A stretch of 64,000 nucleotides of DNA. It comes from an uncultured Pelagibacteraceae bacterium. GTDB taxonomy: Bacteria; Pseudomonadota; Alphaproteobacteria; Pelagibacterales; Pelagibacteraceae. The translations under genes were made by a program, and so were the position numbers. Position 1 is the stretch's first letter. Every line of letters begins with the position of its first letter. The notes under the pieces are model-generated. The model worked only from the letters and a program-made list of their open reading frames with translations, was not told the origin of the DNA and did not search any database. Where the stretch lies: contig CACOJM010000005.1 in the NCBI GenBank assembly GCA_902627565.1, positions 19,710-83,709 on the forward strand, given 5' to 3'. Positions 1 to 9,596 of the stretch are shown here, in pieces.

Positions 1-1054
1 GAAATGCAAAAGAAGCTTTATTACCTTCGACTATTTGTTTTATCTCAATTGCTAGTCTCTCTTTAACTGAAAGCCATTCATTCCAACTGTCAGTTTTTGT
101 AAAACAACGAACATACATATCTATTGAACTATCAGAAAATTTATCTACTCTTACTGCAACACCTATGCTTGTATTAAAATCATCACTCTTATTAATATGA
201 TCCTCAATCTGATTTCTTATGGTTTTTAATTGATCAACTGTGGTGTCATACTGAAGAGTAATTATCCAGCTTATCAACCAATTTGATGTTTCACTAATGT
301 TAATAACCGCATTTTCTGCAAATTGAAAATTTGGAATAATAGCTAAAGATTTATCAAATTTTCTAATAGTGGTAGATCTAAAACCAATCTTCTCAACAAT
401 TCCTTCGATTATTCCATCAACTAAAATCCAATCACCAATTCTAAATCTCTTTTCCACAAGAACTAAAATTCCTGAAATCAAATTCTTAAATAAATCCTGC
501 GCTCCCAAAGCTACCGCTACCCCAAACAAACCTAGTCCGGCAATAATCGGTCCAATTTTAATACCCCATAATTCTAAAACTGCTGCCAAACCTAAAATAA
601 AGATCAGAATTTTTAATGATTTAATTATCCACCCAATTAATTCTCGAGTCAAAAGTTTATCAAGACCACTTAAAATATATGATACTGGTTCGATAACCTG
701 GTGAATTATCCAAAAAATTAAAATTGTAATTAGAGTTCTATTAATAGTATCAACAACTTCTCTTCCCTCAGTTGAAAATGTCATGTAATAACTGGCAATA
801 AAAAAACCTAAAACTATCGGCAAAAATCTTGCTGGTCCGATTAAAGCATTCACAAATGTATCATCCAATTTATTTGTTGTCCTTTTAGATATAATTTCTA
901 ACTTTTTAATAATCAATTTACTTATTAAACCTCGGAAAATTAAGAAAATAAGAAAAATTCCAATTCCAATTAATATTTGGAAAATATCTACACCAAGAAT
1001 TCCTTTGTTCCACACAGATAAAAATATTTCAGAAAAATTATTTATTAATTCCAT
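1..1054 (-). CDS. MscS-family mechanosensitive ion channel (3' end cut by window edge)
   Basis: Reading the minus strand from an ATG at 1054 gives an uninterrupted frame to the left edge, so the C-terminus is missing. The first ~100 residues hold hydrophobic membrane segments. A further pair of hydrophobic helices follows, including a Gly/Ala-rich stretch reading IIAGLGLFGVAVALGAQ, which is the pore-lining TM3 signature of MscS. After it comes the beta domain pattern RFRIGDWILVDG. MscS channels release solutes from the inner membrane on osmotic downshock. The long N-terminal membrane part suggests one of the larger YnaI/YbdG-like members. It starts 2 bases after the hemD stop, so it is probably the last gene of a hemC-hemD-mscS transcript. 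Confidence 0.88.
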   Translation of the reverse strand, partial: MELINNFSEIFLSVWNKGILGVDIFQILIGIGIFLIFLIFRGLISKLIIKKLEIISKRTTNKLDDTFVNALIGPARFLPIVLGFFIASYYMTFSTEGREVVDTINRTLITILIFWIIHQVIEPVSYILSGLDKLLTRELIGWIIKSLKILIFILGLAAVLELWGIKIGPIIAGLGLFGVAVALGAQDLFKNLISGILVLVEKRFRIGDWILVDGIIEGIVEKIGFRSTTIRKFDKSLAIIPNFQFAENAVINISETSNWLISWIITLQYDTTVDQLKTIRNQIEDHINKSDDFNTSIGVAVRVDKFSDSSIDMYVRCFTKTDSWNEWLSVKERLAIEIKQIVEGNKASFAF

Positions 1055-1056
1055 AA

Positions 1057-1755
1057 TTAAATTTTATATAACAAAAACTCCTCTTCTCCAGGATTAAAAA
1101 GAAATATTTTTTTCCATTTAATTTCATTCAATATAGACGAGGTTTTTTCACCTATACACATTAAATTGGTATCCATCCATATTTTTTCCATTTGATGAAT
1201 TTTTATAAAATTTAAAAGACTAGAAGCACTATTTTGAGAATAAACATAGACAATATTTGGTATATTATTTTTTAAATCTTTAATAAAATTTTCATCAAAT
1301 TTTTGATTATGACTCACTCGATAATTAATAATCCTTTTTATTTTATAACCTTCGTTTGAAAGCTGCTGATCTAAATCAGATGAAATTAATTCACCACTTA
1401 TATAAAGAAGTGGTTTATTATTAATCTCATAATTTTGGATAATTAATTCTTTTAAATTCGAAACTCTTCCCTCAGCAGCAATAGTGTTTTGAAATCCAGC
1501 CATTCTCGCTTTTTTTTCAGTCATATCTCCTACACAGAAACAAATGATATTTTTTTCAATTTCATTTAAATCTAAAAATTTTATTGAATTAGCACTTGTA
1601 AAAATAATTGCACCATACTCGAAAAAATCAATTTTTTCATAATTCATTTTTTCTATAACTAATAATGGAAGATGAGAAACCCGATGTCCTAAAGATTTTA
1701 ATTTTAAAATCATTTCTAAACAATCCTCCAACGGTCTAGTTAATAAAATATGCAT
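1057..1755 (-). CDS. hemD: Uroporphyrinogen-III synthase HemD
   Basis: This 232-residue protein matches the usual HemD length. It closes linear hydroxymethylbilane to uroporphyrinogen III in tetrapyrrole synthesis, in the cytoplasm. HemD is poorly conserved; the visible support is the N-terminal ILLTRPLED start, the IIFTSANSIKFL stretch typical of the first lobe, and the YVYSQNSASSLL segment of the second lobe. Its position one base after hemC is the strongest argument, because the product of HemC is its substrate. It probably shares the hemC transcript. Confidence 0.9.
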   Translation of the reverse strand: MHILLTRPLEDCLEMILKLKSLGHRVSHLPLLVIEKMNYEKIDFFEYGAIIFTSANSIKFLDLNEIEKNIICFCVGDMTEKKARMAGFQNTIAAEGRVSNLKELIIQNYEINNKPLLYISGELISSDLDQQLSNEGYKIKRIINYRVSHNQKFDENFIKDLKNNIPNIVYVYSQNSASSLLNFIKIHQMEKIWMDTNLMCIGEKTSSILNEIKWKKIFLFNPGEEEFLLYKI

Positions 1756-1756
1756 A

Positions 1757-2674
1757 TTATCTTTTATATGAATTATTTGATTTATCTTTTAATATTTTAC
1801 CAATCTCTGTTCCAATTTCTTTAAACTTTTCAATTTTTTCAATTTTTTTTTCATAGAAACTTTTTGAACCATCTAAAGAAAAAAGTTCAGCCTCAACAAC
1901 AATATTCTTTCCATCAATTACTGCATGCGCACCTATAGCAGTTTCACAATCTCCCTCTAAAACTTTTAAAATATTTCTCTCTGCAAAAGCTCTTTTATAA
2001 GTTTCCTCGTGATTAATTTTTTTTAAAAGAGAAATTATTTTCTCATTATTCTCTCTACATTGTAAAGCAATAATACCTTGACCTACACTTGGAATTATTT
2101 CCTCAGTTGTAAATGTCTCAGAAATTTCATTTTCTAATTTTAAATATTGTATTCCTGCATAAGACAAAATTATTGCATCATACAAACCATCTTTTAACTT
2201 TTTAATTCTAGTATCAACGTTGCCCCTTATAAGTTTACAATTTAAATCAGGTCTTATTTTTTTTAATTGAAATTCTCTTCTTAAGGAAGATGTTCCCACG
2301 ACGGATCTTACATCAAGCTCTTTCAATTTTTTATTGTCTTTGGAAATTAAAATTTCTTTTGGATTATTTCTCTCTAAAAATGAATGAATAACTAAACCAT
2401 CTGTTTCTATGGCAGGCAAATCTTTTAATGCATGGACTGCTATATCAATATTCTTATTTTGAAGTTCTTTTTCTATGTTGCTCGAGAACAAACCTTTTCC
2501 TCCAAACTCAGATAATCTCGTATCTTTTATTTGGTCACCTTTAGTCGTAATTATCTTTATCAAAATATCATCACCATTTAATCCTGTTTTTTGAATAATA
2601 GTATCTTTAGCTTTTTGAGCGTAGAGTAATGCTAATTTACTACCTCTAGATCCAAGTATAATTTTTTTATTCAT
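1757..2674 (-). CDS. hemC: Hydroxymethylbilane synthase (porphobilinogen deaminase) HemC
   Basis: This enzyme polymerises four porphobilinogen molecules into hydroxymethylbilane. The 305-residue length is standard. Visible motifs are GSRGSKLAL at residues 8-16, HALKDLP at 81-87, GTSSLRR at 127-133, RGNVDTR at 150-156 and the dipyrromethane-cofactor cysteine Cys243 in LEGDCETAIGAH. It is first in a minus-strand hemC-hemD-mscS run and divergent from tsaD across 56 bases, an arrangement common in Alphaproteobacteria. Together with hemE, hemH and the hemG-like gene it shows a nearly complete late haem pathway in the window. Confidence 0.97.
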   Translation of the reverse strand: MNKKIILGSRGSKLALLYAQKAKDTIIQKTGLNGDDILIKIITTKGDQIKDTRLSEFGGKGLFSSNIEKELQNKNIDIAVHALKDLPAIETDGLVIHSFLERNNPKEILISKDNKKLKELDVRSVVGTSSLRREFQLKKIRPDLNCKLIRGNVDTRIKKLKDGLYDAIILSYAGIQYLKLENEISETFTTEEIIPSVGQGIIALQCRENNEKIISLLKKINHEETYKRAFAERNILKVLEGDCETAIGAHAVIDGKNIVVEAELFSLDGSKSFYEKKIEKIEKFKEIGTEIGKILKDKSNNSYKR

Positions 2675-2730
2675 TAATAAATTTATTTCTTTTTTGTATT
2701 GAGATTGTACAATTATTAAAAACTATTTGA

Positions 2731-3804
2731 ATGAGTAAAAAGCCCTTAATTCTAGGAATAGAGACTAGTTGTGACGAGACGGCTGCATCAATAATTTCAG
2801 AAAATGACCGAGGAAATCCTATTGTCTTAGCAAATATTGTTTCTAGCCAAGAAGATGTTCACAAGCAATTTGGCGGAGTTGTCCCTGAATTAGCAGCTAG
2901 ATCCCATATCGAAAAAATTGATTGGATTGTCAAAAAAGCAATCGATAATAGTGGAATAAGAATTAATGAATTGGATGCTATTGCCTCAACAGCTGGACCT
3001 GGCTTGATTGTTTGTCTTTCAGTTGGATTAAGTTTTGGAAAAGCTTTAGCTGCCTCTCTAAACAAACCTTTTATAGCAGTAAATCATCTAGAAGGTCACG
3101 CTTTAAGTCCTATGTTAAATTCAAAATTAAATTATCCATATTTGCTTCTTTTGATATCAGGAGGACACTCACAATATCTAGGTGTTAAAAATTTAGGTAA
3201 ATATAAAAGACTAGGAACAACTATTGATGATGCAATTGGAGAGGCATTTGATAAAACTGCGAAACTTTTAGGAATAGAATTTCCCGGTGGTCCGCAAATA
3301 GAAGTTTTAGCCAAAAAAGGAGATCCAAATAAATATAATCTGCCAAAACCTATTTTTAATAAAGGTGGATGTAATTTATCTTTTGCTGGACTTAAAACAG
3401 CAATACTTAAAATCTCAAAAGAAATCAAAAATGATCAAGAAAAATTTAATCTCGCTGCATCATTCCAAAAAACTATAATTGAAATTTTACAAAAAAAAAC
3501 AAAAATAGCTTTTACAGAATTTGAAAGACAAATTAAACCAAAAGAAAAAAAATTTGTTGTTGCAGGGGGGGTTGCTGCAAATAAAGAAATTAGAGGCATG
3601 CTAATTAAGATTTGCAAAGAAGAAAACTATGAACCTATTTTTCCTTCTATAGAACTTTGTGGAGATAATGCAGCAATGATTGCAATGGTAGGATTAGAAA
3701 AATTCAAATTAAAAAAATTTGATGAATTAGATTATCCTGCTAAGCCTAGATGGGCTTTAGATGAAGATGCTTTATTTTTAAAAGGAGCAGGAGTGAAACT
3801 ATGA
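2731..3804 (+). CDS. tsaD: tRNA N6-adenosine threonylcarbamoyltransferase TsaD
   Basis: TsaD transfers the threonylcarbamoyl group onto A37 of ANN-decoding tRNAs, working with TsaB, TsaE and TsaC. The 357-residue protein shows the ASKHA-fold start GIETSCDET (9-17), the metal-binding His119 and His123 in NHLEGH, and LCGDNAAM near the C-terminus. It is divergent from hemC across 56 bases, and the EVE-domain gene follows 12 bases downstream. In many relatives gpsA lies between these two genes, and it is absent here. I am sure of the family and start. Confidence 0.97.
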   Translation: MSKKPLILGIETSCDETAASIISENDRGNPIVLANIVSSQEDVHKQFGGVVPELAARSHIEKIDWIVKKAIDNSGIRINELDAIASTAGPGLIVCLSVGLSFGKALAASLNKPFIAVNHLEGHALSPMLNSKLNYPYLLLLISGGHSQYLGVKNLGKYKRLGTTIDDAIGEAFDKTAKLLGIEFPGGPQIEVLAKKGDPNKYNLPKPIFNKGGCNLSFAGLKTAILKISKEIKNDQEKFNLAASFQKTIIEILQKKTKIAFTEFERQIKPKEKKFVVAGGVAANKEIRGMLIKICKEENYEPIFPSIELCGDNAAMIAMVGLEKFKLKKFDELDYPAKPRWALDEDALFLKGAGVKL

Positions 3805-3816
3805 AAATAAAAAAGA

Positions 3817-4236
3817 ATGAGTAAAAATTATTGGTTGATGAAATCTGAGCCAGATGTCTGGTCCATTGAACAACAAAAGAAAGCTGGGAACAAAGGAGCT
3901 GCTTGGGATGGTGTTAGAAACTATCAAGCCGCAAAAAATTTAAAAAAAATGAAAAAAGGAGATCAGTGCTTTTTTTATCATTCTAACATTGGAAAAGAAA
4001 TAGTGGGTATTATTGAAGTTATTAAGGAAGCTTACACAGATAAAACAGACCAATCTGGGCGATTTGTAGCTGTAACAGTTAAATTTATCAAAAAATTAAA
4101 AAAACCAATTACGCTCGAAAATATTAAGAAAATTAAGGAATTGAGCCATTTATCATTAATTAAGCAAAGTCGTTTATCAGTTATGCCCATCGACTCTAAA
4201 AGCTGGAAAATTTTAAATAACATGGGTAAGATTTAA
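3817..4236 (+). CDS. EVE-domain protein (thymocyte nuclear protein 1 family)
   Basis: This 139-residue single-domain protein begins [12 protein letters not shown], the signature start of EVE (formerly DUF55) proteins. [13 protein letters not shown] and [10 protein letters not shown], also diagnostic, follow. EVE domains are PUA-like folds thought to bind modified nucleobases in DNA or RNA, but the cellular role of this bacterial stand-alone form is not established. It lies between tsaD and acs on the same strand with gaps of 12 and 16 bases, so co-transcription is likely. The frame is free of oddities. Confidence 0.9.
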   Translation: MSKNYWLMKSEPDVWSIEQQKKAGNKGAAWDGVRNYQAAKNLKKMKKGDQCFFYHSNIGKEIVGIIEVIKEAYTDKTDQSGRFVAVTVKFIKKLKKPITLENIKKIKELSHLSLIKQSRLSVMPIDSKSWKILNNMGKI

Positions 4237-4252
4237 TAAAAAAATTTTATAT

Positions 4253-6349
4253 ATGCCAAAAAAAAGAAAAAAAACCAAAATTAAAAAAAAATCTTCAAAG
4301 AAGAAAAGAAGAAAAATCAAAAAAAAATCATCAATAAAAAGAAAAGTTTTAAGGAAAAAAAATAAAAGCCAAAAAAAAATTACTAAAAATATAAAAAAAA
4401 ATGAAAATCCATCTGCAGAGTTAATATTTAAAACCAGACCAGAATGGATTAAAAGCAGTTTAGCGAATAAAGCCCAATATCAAAAAAAATACAATGACTC
4501 GATTAAAAATAATAACGCTTTTTGGAAAAAAGAGGGAAAAAGAATTACTTGGATAAAGCCTTATAAAAAAATCAAAGATGTTAAATATAGTAAAGATGAG
4601 GTAAGAATAAAATGGTTTGAGGATGGAACATTAAATGCATCAGCTAACTGTATTGATAGACATTTAAAAGACAAAAAGGATAAGACTGCAATTATTTGGG
4701 TTGGAGATGATCCAAAAGATAATCAAAAAATCTCATATAAACAACTTCATCAAAAAGTTTCTAAAGCAGCAAATGGTTTGAAAAAATTAGGTATTAAAAA
4801 GGGAGATAGAGTAACAATTTATTTAACTATGATCCCAGAACTGGCAATTTTAATGTTAGCTTGTGCTAGAATAGGAGCAATTCACTCGATTATTTTCGGG
4901 GGTTTTTCTGCAGAGTCTATCTCCGGAAGAGTTAATGATTGTGAGTCCGAATTTATAATTACTGCTGATGAAGGTGTTCGAGGTGGAAAAACTATTCCTC
5001 TCAAAGCCACAACAGATGAAGCACTTACTAATTGTCCAAATGTAAAAAAATGTATTGTAGTTAAAAGAACTGGAAATTACGTATTTTGGGATAATGATAG
5101 AGATGTTTGGTATCATGATTTAATTAAAGATGTTTCAAATCATTGCGATCCTGAGGAAATGAATGCAGAAGATCCTTTGTTTATTCTTTATACATCTGGA
5201 TCAACTGGAAAACCAAAAGGCGTATTACATACTACTGGTGGATATATGGTTTATGCTTCAATGACACATCAATATATCTTTAATTATAAGCCAAAAGATA
5301 TTTACTGGTGTACAGCAGATATTGGTTGGGTTACAGGTCATAGTTATATCATTTATGGACCACTTTCTAATGGAGCAACTACTATAATGTTCGAAGGTGT
5401 TCCTAATTATCCTGACAGCTCTAGATGGTGGCAAATTGTAGATAAGTTCAAAGTAAACACTTTTTATACAGCTCCTACTGCTATTAGGGCATTAATGAGG
5501 GAAGGTGAAGAACCAGTCAATAAAACATCAAGGAAATCTTTAAAATTACTTGGTACAGTTGGTGAGCCAATAAATCCAGAAGCTTGGATGTGGTATTACA
5601 AGACAGTTGGAAATTCAAAATGTCCAATTGTAGATACTTGGTGGCAAACTGAAACGGGTGGAATTTTAATTGCACCTCAAACAGGAGCTATACCACTCAA
5701 ACCTGGTTCAGCAACGAAACCATTTTATGGTATTAAACCTTCTCTTGTAGATAAAGATGGAAGAGAGATTAAAGGTGCTGGAGAAGGAAGATTGTGTATT
5801 TCACAATCATGGCCCGGACAAATGAGAACAGTATATGGAGACCACCAAAGATTTATAGACACATATTTTTCACAATTTGATGGAAAATATTTTACTGGAG
5901 ATGGTTGTAGACGGGATAAAGACGGTTATTATTGGATAACAGGCAGAGTGGATGATGTTATAATTGTTTCAGGACATAACCTTGGTACAGCTGAAATAGA
6001 AAGTGCTTTTGTTGCACATCCAAAAGTTGCTGAAGCAGCTGTAGTTGGATATCCACATGATATTAAAGGAAATGGTTTATATTGTTACGTTACTCTTAAC
6101 GCTGGTGAAGCAGGAACAGGAGATTTGGATAGAGAATTAAAATTATGGGTTAGAAAACAAATTGGGCCCTTAGCAACACCTGATTTAATTCATTTTACAC
6201 CTGGATTACCTAAAACAAGATCGGGTAAAATTATGAGAAGAATTTTAAGAAAAATTGCTGCCAATGAACACGGTCAACTTGGTGATACAACAACTTTAGC
6301 TGATCCAAGCGTTGTTGATAGTTTAGTTGAAAATAGAAAAAATACTTAA
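4253..6349 (+). CDS. acs: Acetyl-CoA synthetase (AMP-forming) with lysine-rich N-terminal extension
   Basis: Acs converts acetate, ATP and CoA to acetyl-CoA. Residues from about 53 onward align throughout with the Escherichia coli enzyme as I recall it. Visible motifs are [11 protein letters not shown] at 313-323, [10 protein letters not shown], the ITGRVDDV hinge, and [11 protein letters not shown] with Lys659, the residue whose acetylation switches off Acs in other bacteria. The first ~50 residues are a tail built almost only of Lys, Arg, Ser, Ile and Asn, absent from ordinary Acs. No in-frame ATG exists after 4253 until about residue 190, inside conserved sequence, so the tail is translated unless a non-ATG start is used. 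No clear Shine-Dalgarno precedes 4253. Confidence 0.96.
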   Translation: MPKKRKKTKIKKKSSKKKRRKIKKKSSIKRKVLRKKNKSQKKITKNIKKNENPSAELIFKTRPEWIKSSLANKAQYQKKYNDSIKNNNAFWKKEGKRITWIKPYKKIKDVKYSKDEVRIKWFEDGTLNASANCIDRHLKDKKDKTAIIWVGDDPKDNQKISYKQLHQKVSKAANGLKKLGIKKGDRVTIYLTMIPELAILMLACARIGAIHSIIFGGFSAESISGRVNDCESEFIITADEGVRGGKTIPLKATTDEALTNCPNVKKCIVVKRTGNYVFWDNDRDVWYHDLIKDVSNHCDPEEMNAEDPLFILYTSGSTGKPKGVLHTTGGYMVYASMTHQYIFNYKPKDIYWCTADIGWVTGHSYIIYGPLSNGATTIMFEGVPNYPDSSRWWQIVDKFKVNTFYTAPTAIRALMREGEEPVNKTSRKSLKLLGTVGEPINPEAWMWYYKTVGNSKCPIVDTWWQTETGGILIAPQTGAIPLKPGSATKPFYGIKPSLVDKDGREIKGAGEGRLCISQSWPGQMRTVYGDHQRFIDTYFSQFDGKYFTGDGCRRDKDGYYWITGRVDDVIIVSGHNLGTAEIESAFVAHPKVAEAAVVGYPHDIKGNGLYCYVTLNAGEAGTGDLDRELKLWVRKQIGPLATPDLIHFTPGLPKTRSGKIMRRILRKIAANEHGQLGDTTTLADPSVVDSLVENRKNT

Positions 6350-6969
6350 AAATTTATTCTCTCCTTAAATTCTTTTTTAACTATATCCCATTTTAAAATC
6401 ACTGAATTAAGAACTATTTTACGATCTAGTGTCTTCAAATCTTCTGCTATTGGAGCCCACTCATATAATGACAAGGCACTTGGATTGAATGGAAGATCAT
6501 TGTAATAACTTTCCCAATTTATATTTTGATATCTTTCATTAAAATTTTTTTTTGCTTTATCTATAATTTCTAGAGGCATCTTATTTGATATTTCATCATC
6601 TAAAATTTTCAAAAAAATTTCTTTAGCATTACTTATTTCATTGTAATGATGATTAGCTTTTAAATAAGAAATTGTAAAAAAAGTAAGGTCCTGAAGAGCA
6701 ACAGCATAAATATTCCATTTAGCTAAATTAACGGAAGACATGAATTCATCATTTTCAAAATGAAGAACATATCTGGTTCCCATCCTTGTTTTTAAGTATC
6801 CGTAAAGTGTTACTTGTGTTACCCAAGCTGACTTGGCTTGAATAAATGCCTCAAGATCATTTACATTTTTAATTTTTTTCTTAGGAATAAATGCTTTAAA
6901 TAAAGCAAATAAATAAATCTTAAAATCATTCCAAGTAAGATCTTTCCAAGATAATTTATATTTTGCCAT
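6346..6969 (-). CDS. Conserved-looking hypothetical protein, 207 residues
   Basis: I do not recognise the family. The protein has no signal peptide and no convincing membrane segment. It is rich in Trp, Tyr and Phe and in charged residues, with a predicted mostly helical character. A basic stretch FIPKKKIKN is near residue 30, and a central segment reads [14 protein letters not shown]. The coding length without stops in a 29 percent GC context, a clean ATG and a 4-base convergent overlap with the acs stop make it a real gene. It sits between acs and the symporter pair but on the opposite strand, so a link to acetate use is only a guess. Confidence 0.72.
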   Translation of the reverse strand: MAKYKLSWKDLTWNDFKIYLFALFKAFIPKKKIKNVNDLEAFIQAKSAWVTQVTLYGYLKTRMGTRYVLHFENDEFMSSVNLAKWNIYAVALQDLTFFTISYLKANHHYNEISNAKEIFLKILDDEISNKMPLEIIDKAKKNFNERYQNINWESYYNDLPFNPSALSLYEWAPIAEDLKTLDRKIVLNSVILKWDIVKKEFKERINF

Positions 6970-7093
6970 AAATGCGGTATTTTGCTTATTTATAACCCAA
7001 AAAGTCCCTTATTATTAACAATTTTAATACTTTGAATTCCTTTCATAATAAGTATGATTTTCGCCAGTTATAACTAAAAGAGAGAGGTATATA
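6970..7093 (+). promoter_or_regulatory. Divergent promoter region of the symporter operon
   Basis: These 124 bases separate two divergent genes. On the plus strand TTGAAT at 7032-7037 and TATGAT at 7053-7058 form a sigma-70-like pair with a short 15-base spacer, so this is only a candidate. A strong purine-rich Shine-Dalgarno, AGAGAGG, lies at 7081-7087, six bases before the ATG at 7094. Good ribosome sites are rare in this window, which suggests a well translated operon. Confidence 0.4.
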
Positions 7094-7354
7094 ATGTCAA
7101 AACAAGAACAACATTGGGAAAAAACCAGGGGATTGTTAATGGTCACATTAGCAATTTGGTTTGTATTCTCAATTGGCATCTTCCTTTTCGGAGCAGAAAT
7201 GAACGAAGTTACGGGACCATTTGGTTATCCCCTAACTTATTGGTTCACTTGTCAAGGTTCTCTTGGAATTTTCGTAATCTTAATTTTTTGGTTTGCGAAT
7301 AGACAAGAAAAAATTGATGAAGAGTTCGGCTTCAGTGAGAGAGGAGAGGACTAA
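7094..7354 (+). CDS. Sodium:solute symporter small subunit (DUF4212 family)
   Basis: This 86-residue membrane protein has two hydrophobic helices (about residues 15-35 and 50-68) separated by a loop containing FGYPLTYWFTCQGS. It matches the small subunit that always accompanies VC_2705-type sodium:solute symporters. It overlaps the large subunit by one base (stop-start TAATG), which implies translational coupling and a fixed ratio. The exact role of the small subunit is unknown; by position it should be a partner or assembly factor of the transporter that follows. Confidence 0.88.
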   Translation: MSKQEQHWEKTRGLLMVTLAIWFVFSIGIFLFGAEMNEVTGPFGYPLTYWFTCQGSLGIFVILIFWFANRQEKIDEEFGFSERGED

Positions 7355-9168
7355 TGTTAAAAGGTAATTTTATAGACAATTTGCCTAAAGTTTATGGAAT
7401 CTATACAGGTGGATTTTTAGCTTTCATAATAATTATGGCAATTGCTGAGCAGATGGGTATGTCAGCTAAAGCTATCGGAATTTGTTTCGTAGCATTTACA
7501 GTAGCCATCTACGCGATTATTGGTTATCTATCACGTACAGCTCAAGCAGATGCGTATTACGTAGCTGGAAGACAAGTACCTACCGTGTTCAACGGAATGG
7601 CGACAGCAGCAGACTGGATGTCTGGTGCATCATTCGTTGCAATGGCCGGTGGTATTTACTTTAAAGGTTATGGTTATATGGCGCTACTTGTTGGTTGGAC
7701 TGGTGGTTATGTATTGGTTGCATCTTTATTAGCACCATACCTAAGAAAATTTGGCTGTTACACAGTTCCAGATTTTATTGGTACAAGATACGGTGGTAAT
7801 TTATCAAGGTTAATGGCAGTAATAGTTTTAACTGTTGCTTCATTTACTTATGTGACTGCACAAATTAACGCTACAGGTACTATTGCGTCTGTTGCTCTTG
7901 ATATCCCGTTCCAATACGCAGTTTATGTTGGACTAATAAGTATTTTATTATGTTCCATGTTAGGAGGTATGAGAGGGGTAACTTGGACACAGGTTGCACA
8001 GTACATTGTACTAATTATAGCTTACTTACTTCCAGTATTCTGGATCAGTAACAAAATGGGTGCGGGTTTCTTCCCACACTTCATGTTAGCTGATGAAGTT
8101 TCTAGAATTGCTGAATTAGAAGCTCAGTTTGGTTTTGTAAAAAACTCAGCTGAAAATCTAAAAGAAGTACCTAAAGGCTTAGCTGGTATAACTAAAGCTC
8201 ACTCAGCGGTTAACGCTACACCTTGGGCATTTATTTCATTAGCGCTAGCGATGATGATGGGAACAGCCTCATTACCGCACGTGATGATGAGATATTTCAC
8301 AACTCCAAGTGTAAAAGCAGCTAGAAAATCAGTAGGTTGGTCATTATTCTTTATCTTCCTACTTTATTCTTCTGCTCCAATGTTAGCTACACTTTCTAAA
8401 TTGTCATTGATTGATCCGTCACTACCTACAGGTATTATTGGTAAATCAATTTCAGAAGTTCAAGCGATAGATTGGTATCAAAACTGGAACCAAGCAAACT
8501 TAATGTTTGTAAGCGACTTTAACGGAAATGGAACTCTAGAATTAAATGAGTTTTTCATGGGTGGTAAAGCCGTTGTGTTAGCAACTCCGGAAATAGCTGG
8601 ATTACCATATGTAATCTCAGGTCTAGTTGCTGCTGGAGGTATGGCTGCTGCCATGTCAACAGCTGATGGTTTGATTCTAGCAATTGCAAATGCTTTATCT
8701 CATGACTTGTATTACAAGATCATTGATCCAAAAGCAGAAACTGCAAAACGACTAGTTGTTGCAAGGGTATTACTTGTAGTAATTGGTTTTGCTGGAGCAA
8801 CTATTGCAGCAATGGAGATCCAAGGTATCTTAGGTTCGGTAATCTGGGCTTTTGACTTTGCGATGTCAGGATTGTTCTTCCCACTTGTACTTGGTGTATG
8901 GTGGAAGAGAGCTAACAGAGAAGGTGCTATTGCAGGTATGGCTTTAGGATTAATTTCTGGTGCTGGTTACCTAATTTGGGTAAGAAACGGCGGAAGTGGA
9001 TTCTTAGGTATTACGCAATTAACATTTGGTATCTTTGGTTCAGCTGTCAGCTTGGTGTCTATGGTAGTCGTTAGTTTGATTACTGCAGAGCCTAATGCTG
9101 CAACGCAAAAAATGGTTGATGAGGTTCGTGTACCATCTGGTAAATCGATCCTTGGCAAACAACACTAA
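7354..9168 (+). CDS. Sodium:solute symporter large subunit, ActP-like (VC_2705 subfamily)
   Basis: This is a 604-residue inner-membrane transporter of the SSS family with about thirteen hydrophobic segments. The SSS signature region is near the start of the protein, reading YYVAGRQVPTVFNGMATAAD. A second conserved stretch is GLVAAGGMAAAMSTADGLIL. The closest named relatives carry acetate or other short carboxylates with sodium. The neighbouring acs gene supports acetate or a related acid as substrate, but the sequence does not prove it. A loop at residues 388-399 reads as a complete EF-hand calcium loop. Codon choice is richer in C/G-ending codons than in neighbours, as expected for high expression. 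A terminator follows at 9181. Confidence 0.92.
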   Translation: MLKGNFIDNLPKVYGIYTGGFLAFIIIMAIAEQMGMSAKAIGICFVAFTVAIYAIIGYLSRTAQADAYYVAGRQVPTVFNGMATAADWMSGASFVAMAGGIYFKGYGYMALLVGWTGGYVLVASLLAPYLRKFGCYTVPDFIGTRYGGNLSRLMAVIVLTVASFTYVTAQINATGTIASVALDIPFQYAVYVGLISILLCSMLGGMRGVTWTQVAQYIVLIIAYLLPVFWISNKMGAGFFPHFMLADEVSRIAELEAQFGFVKNSAENLKEVPKGLAGITKAHSAVNATPWAFISLALAMMMGTASLPHVMMRYFTTPSVKAARKSVGWSLFFIFLLYSSAPMLATLSKLSLIDPSLPTGIIGKSISEVQAIDWYQNWNQANLMFVSDFNGNGTLELNEFFMGGKAVVLATPEIAGLPYVISGLVAAGGMAAAMSTADGLILAIANALSHDLYYKIIDPKAETAKRLVVARVLLVVIGFAGATIAAMEIQGILGSVIWAFDFAMSGLFFPLVLGVWWKRANREGAIAGMALGLISGAGYLIWVRNGGSGFLGITQLTFGIFGSAVSLVSMVVVSLITAEPNAATQKMVDEVRVPSGKSILGKQH

Positions 9169-9180
9169 ATAATTTTATTA

Positions 9181-9206
9181 AGGGGCGATTAATTTCGCCC
9201 CTTTAA
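9181..9206 (+). terminator. Rho-independent terminator of the symporter operon
   Basis: A perfect 8-base-pair stem, AGGGGCGA and TCGCCCCT (9181-9188 and 9195-9202), closes a 6-base TTAATT loop and is followed by a short T-rich tract. It begins 12 bases after the symporter stop. It is one of only two strong GC-rich hairpins in the window. Confidence 0.85.
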
Positions 9207-9236
9207 ATTTCATAATTTTTCCAATATAAATTTTAA

Positions 9237-9593
9237 ATGTCAGCTAACTTTCATCCTTTAGTTTATATAATTGATTACATACTTGGAGTAATAATGTGGA
9301 CTTTAATTGGAAGGGTTGCAATGAACATATTCCAAAGAGAAGACTCCCAATTTTTTTTCATGAAAGTCTTTGTAAAATTTACGAACCCTTTAATGACTTT
9401 ATTTAAACCTATAACACCATCTTTTATTATTGGACCGTTAGTTCCTCTTTATGTTGCATGGTTTTTCTTTATGATTAGATTTTACTTAATGCCATGGATT
9501 TTGGGATATTCAGTTATGGGTATGTTATCTTTTCCATTGGAAAGTGAAATTTCGAGACAAATTTACCAATTTTTTAATTCAATTAAATTTTAA
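9237..9593 (+). CDS. Small integral membrane protein, probable YggT family
   Basis: The protein has 118 residues and three hydrophobic stretches (about 10-26, 62-90, 95-108). The segment FTNPLMTLFKPITPSFIIGPLVPLY resembles the NP...PiLrPfrrilP core of YggT proteins, inner-membrane proteins implicated in osmotic adaptation or membrane organisation, with function still unclear. It lies alone after the symporter terminator and 28 bases before rpe. Family assignment is by pattern only and moderate; that it is a membrane protein is clear. Confidence 0.68.
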   Translation: MSANFHPLVYIIDYILGVIMWTLIGRVAMNIFQREDSQFFFMKVFVKFTNPLMTLFKPITPSFIIGPLVPLYVAWFFFMIRFYLMPWILGYSVMGMLSFPLESEISRQIYQFFNSIKF

Positions 9594-9596
9594 AAG

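Noticed and set aside
626..634. TTATCCACC, 8 of 9 to a DnaA box, in the MscS gene
   Set aside because: A single site within coding sequence 32 kb from the inferred origin; expected by chance in AT-rich DNA.
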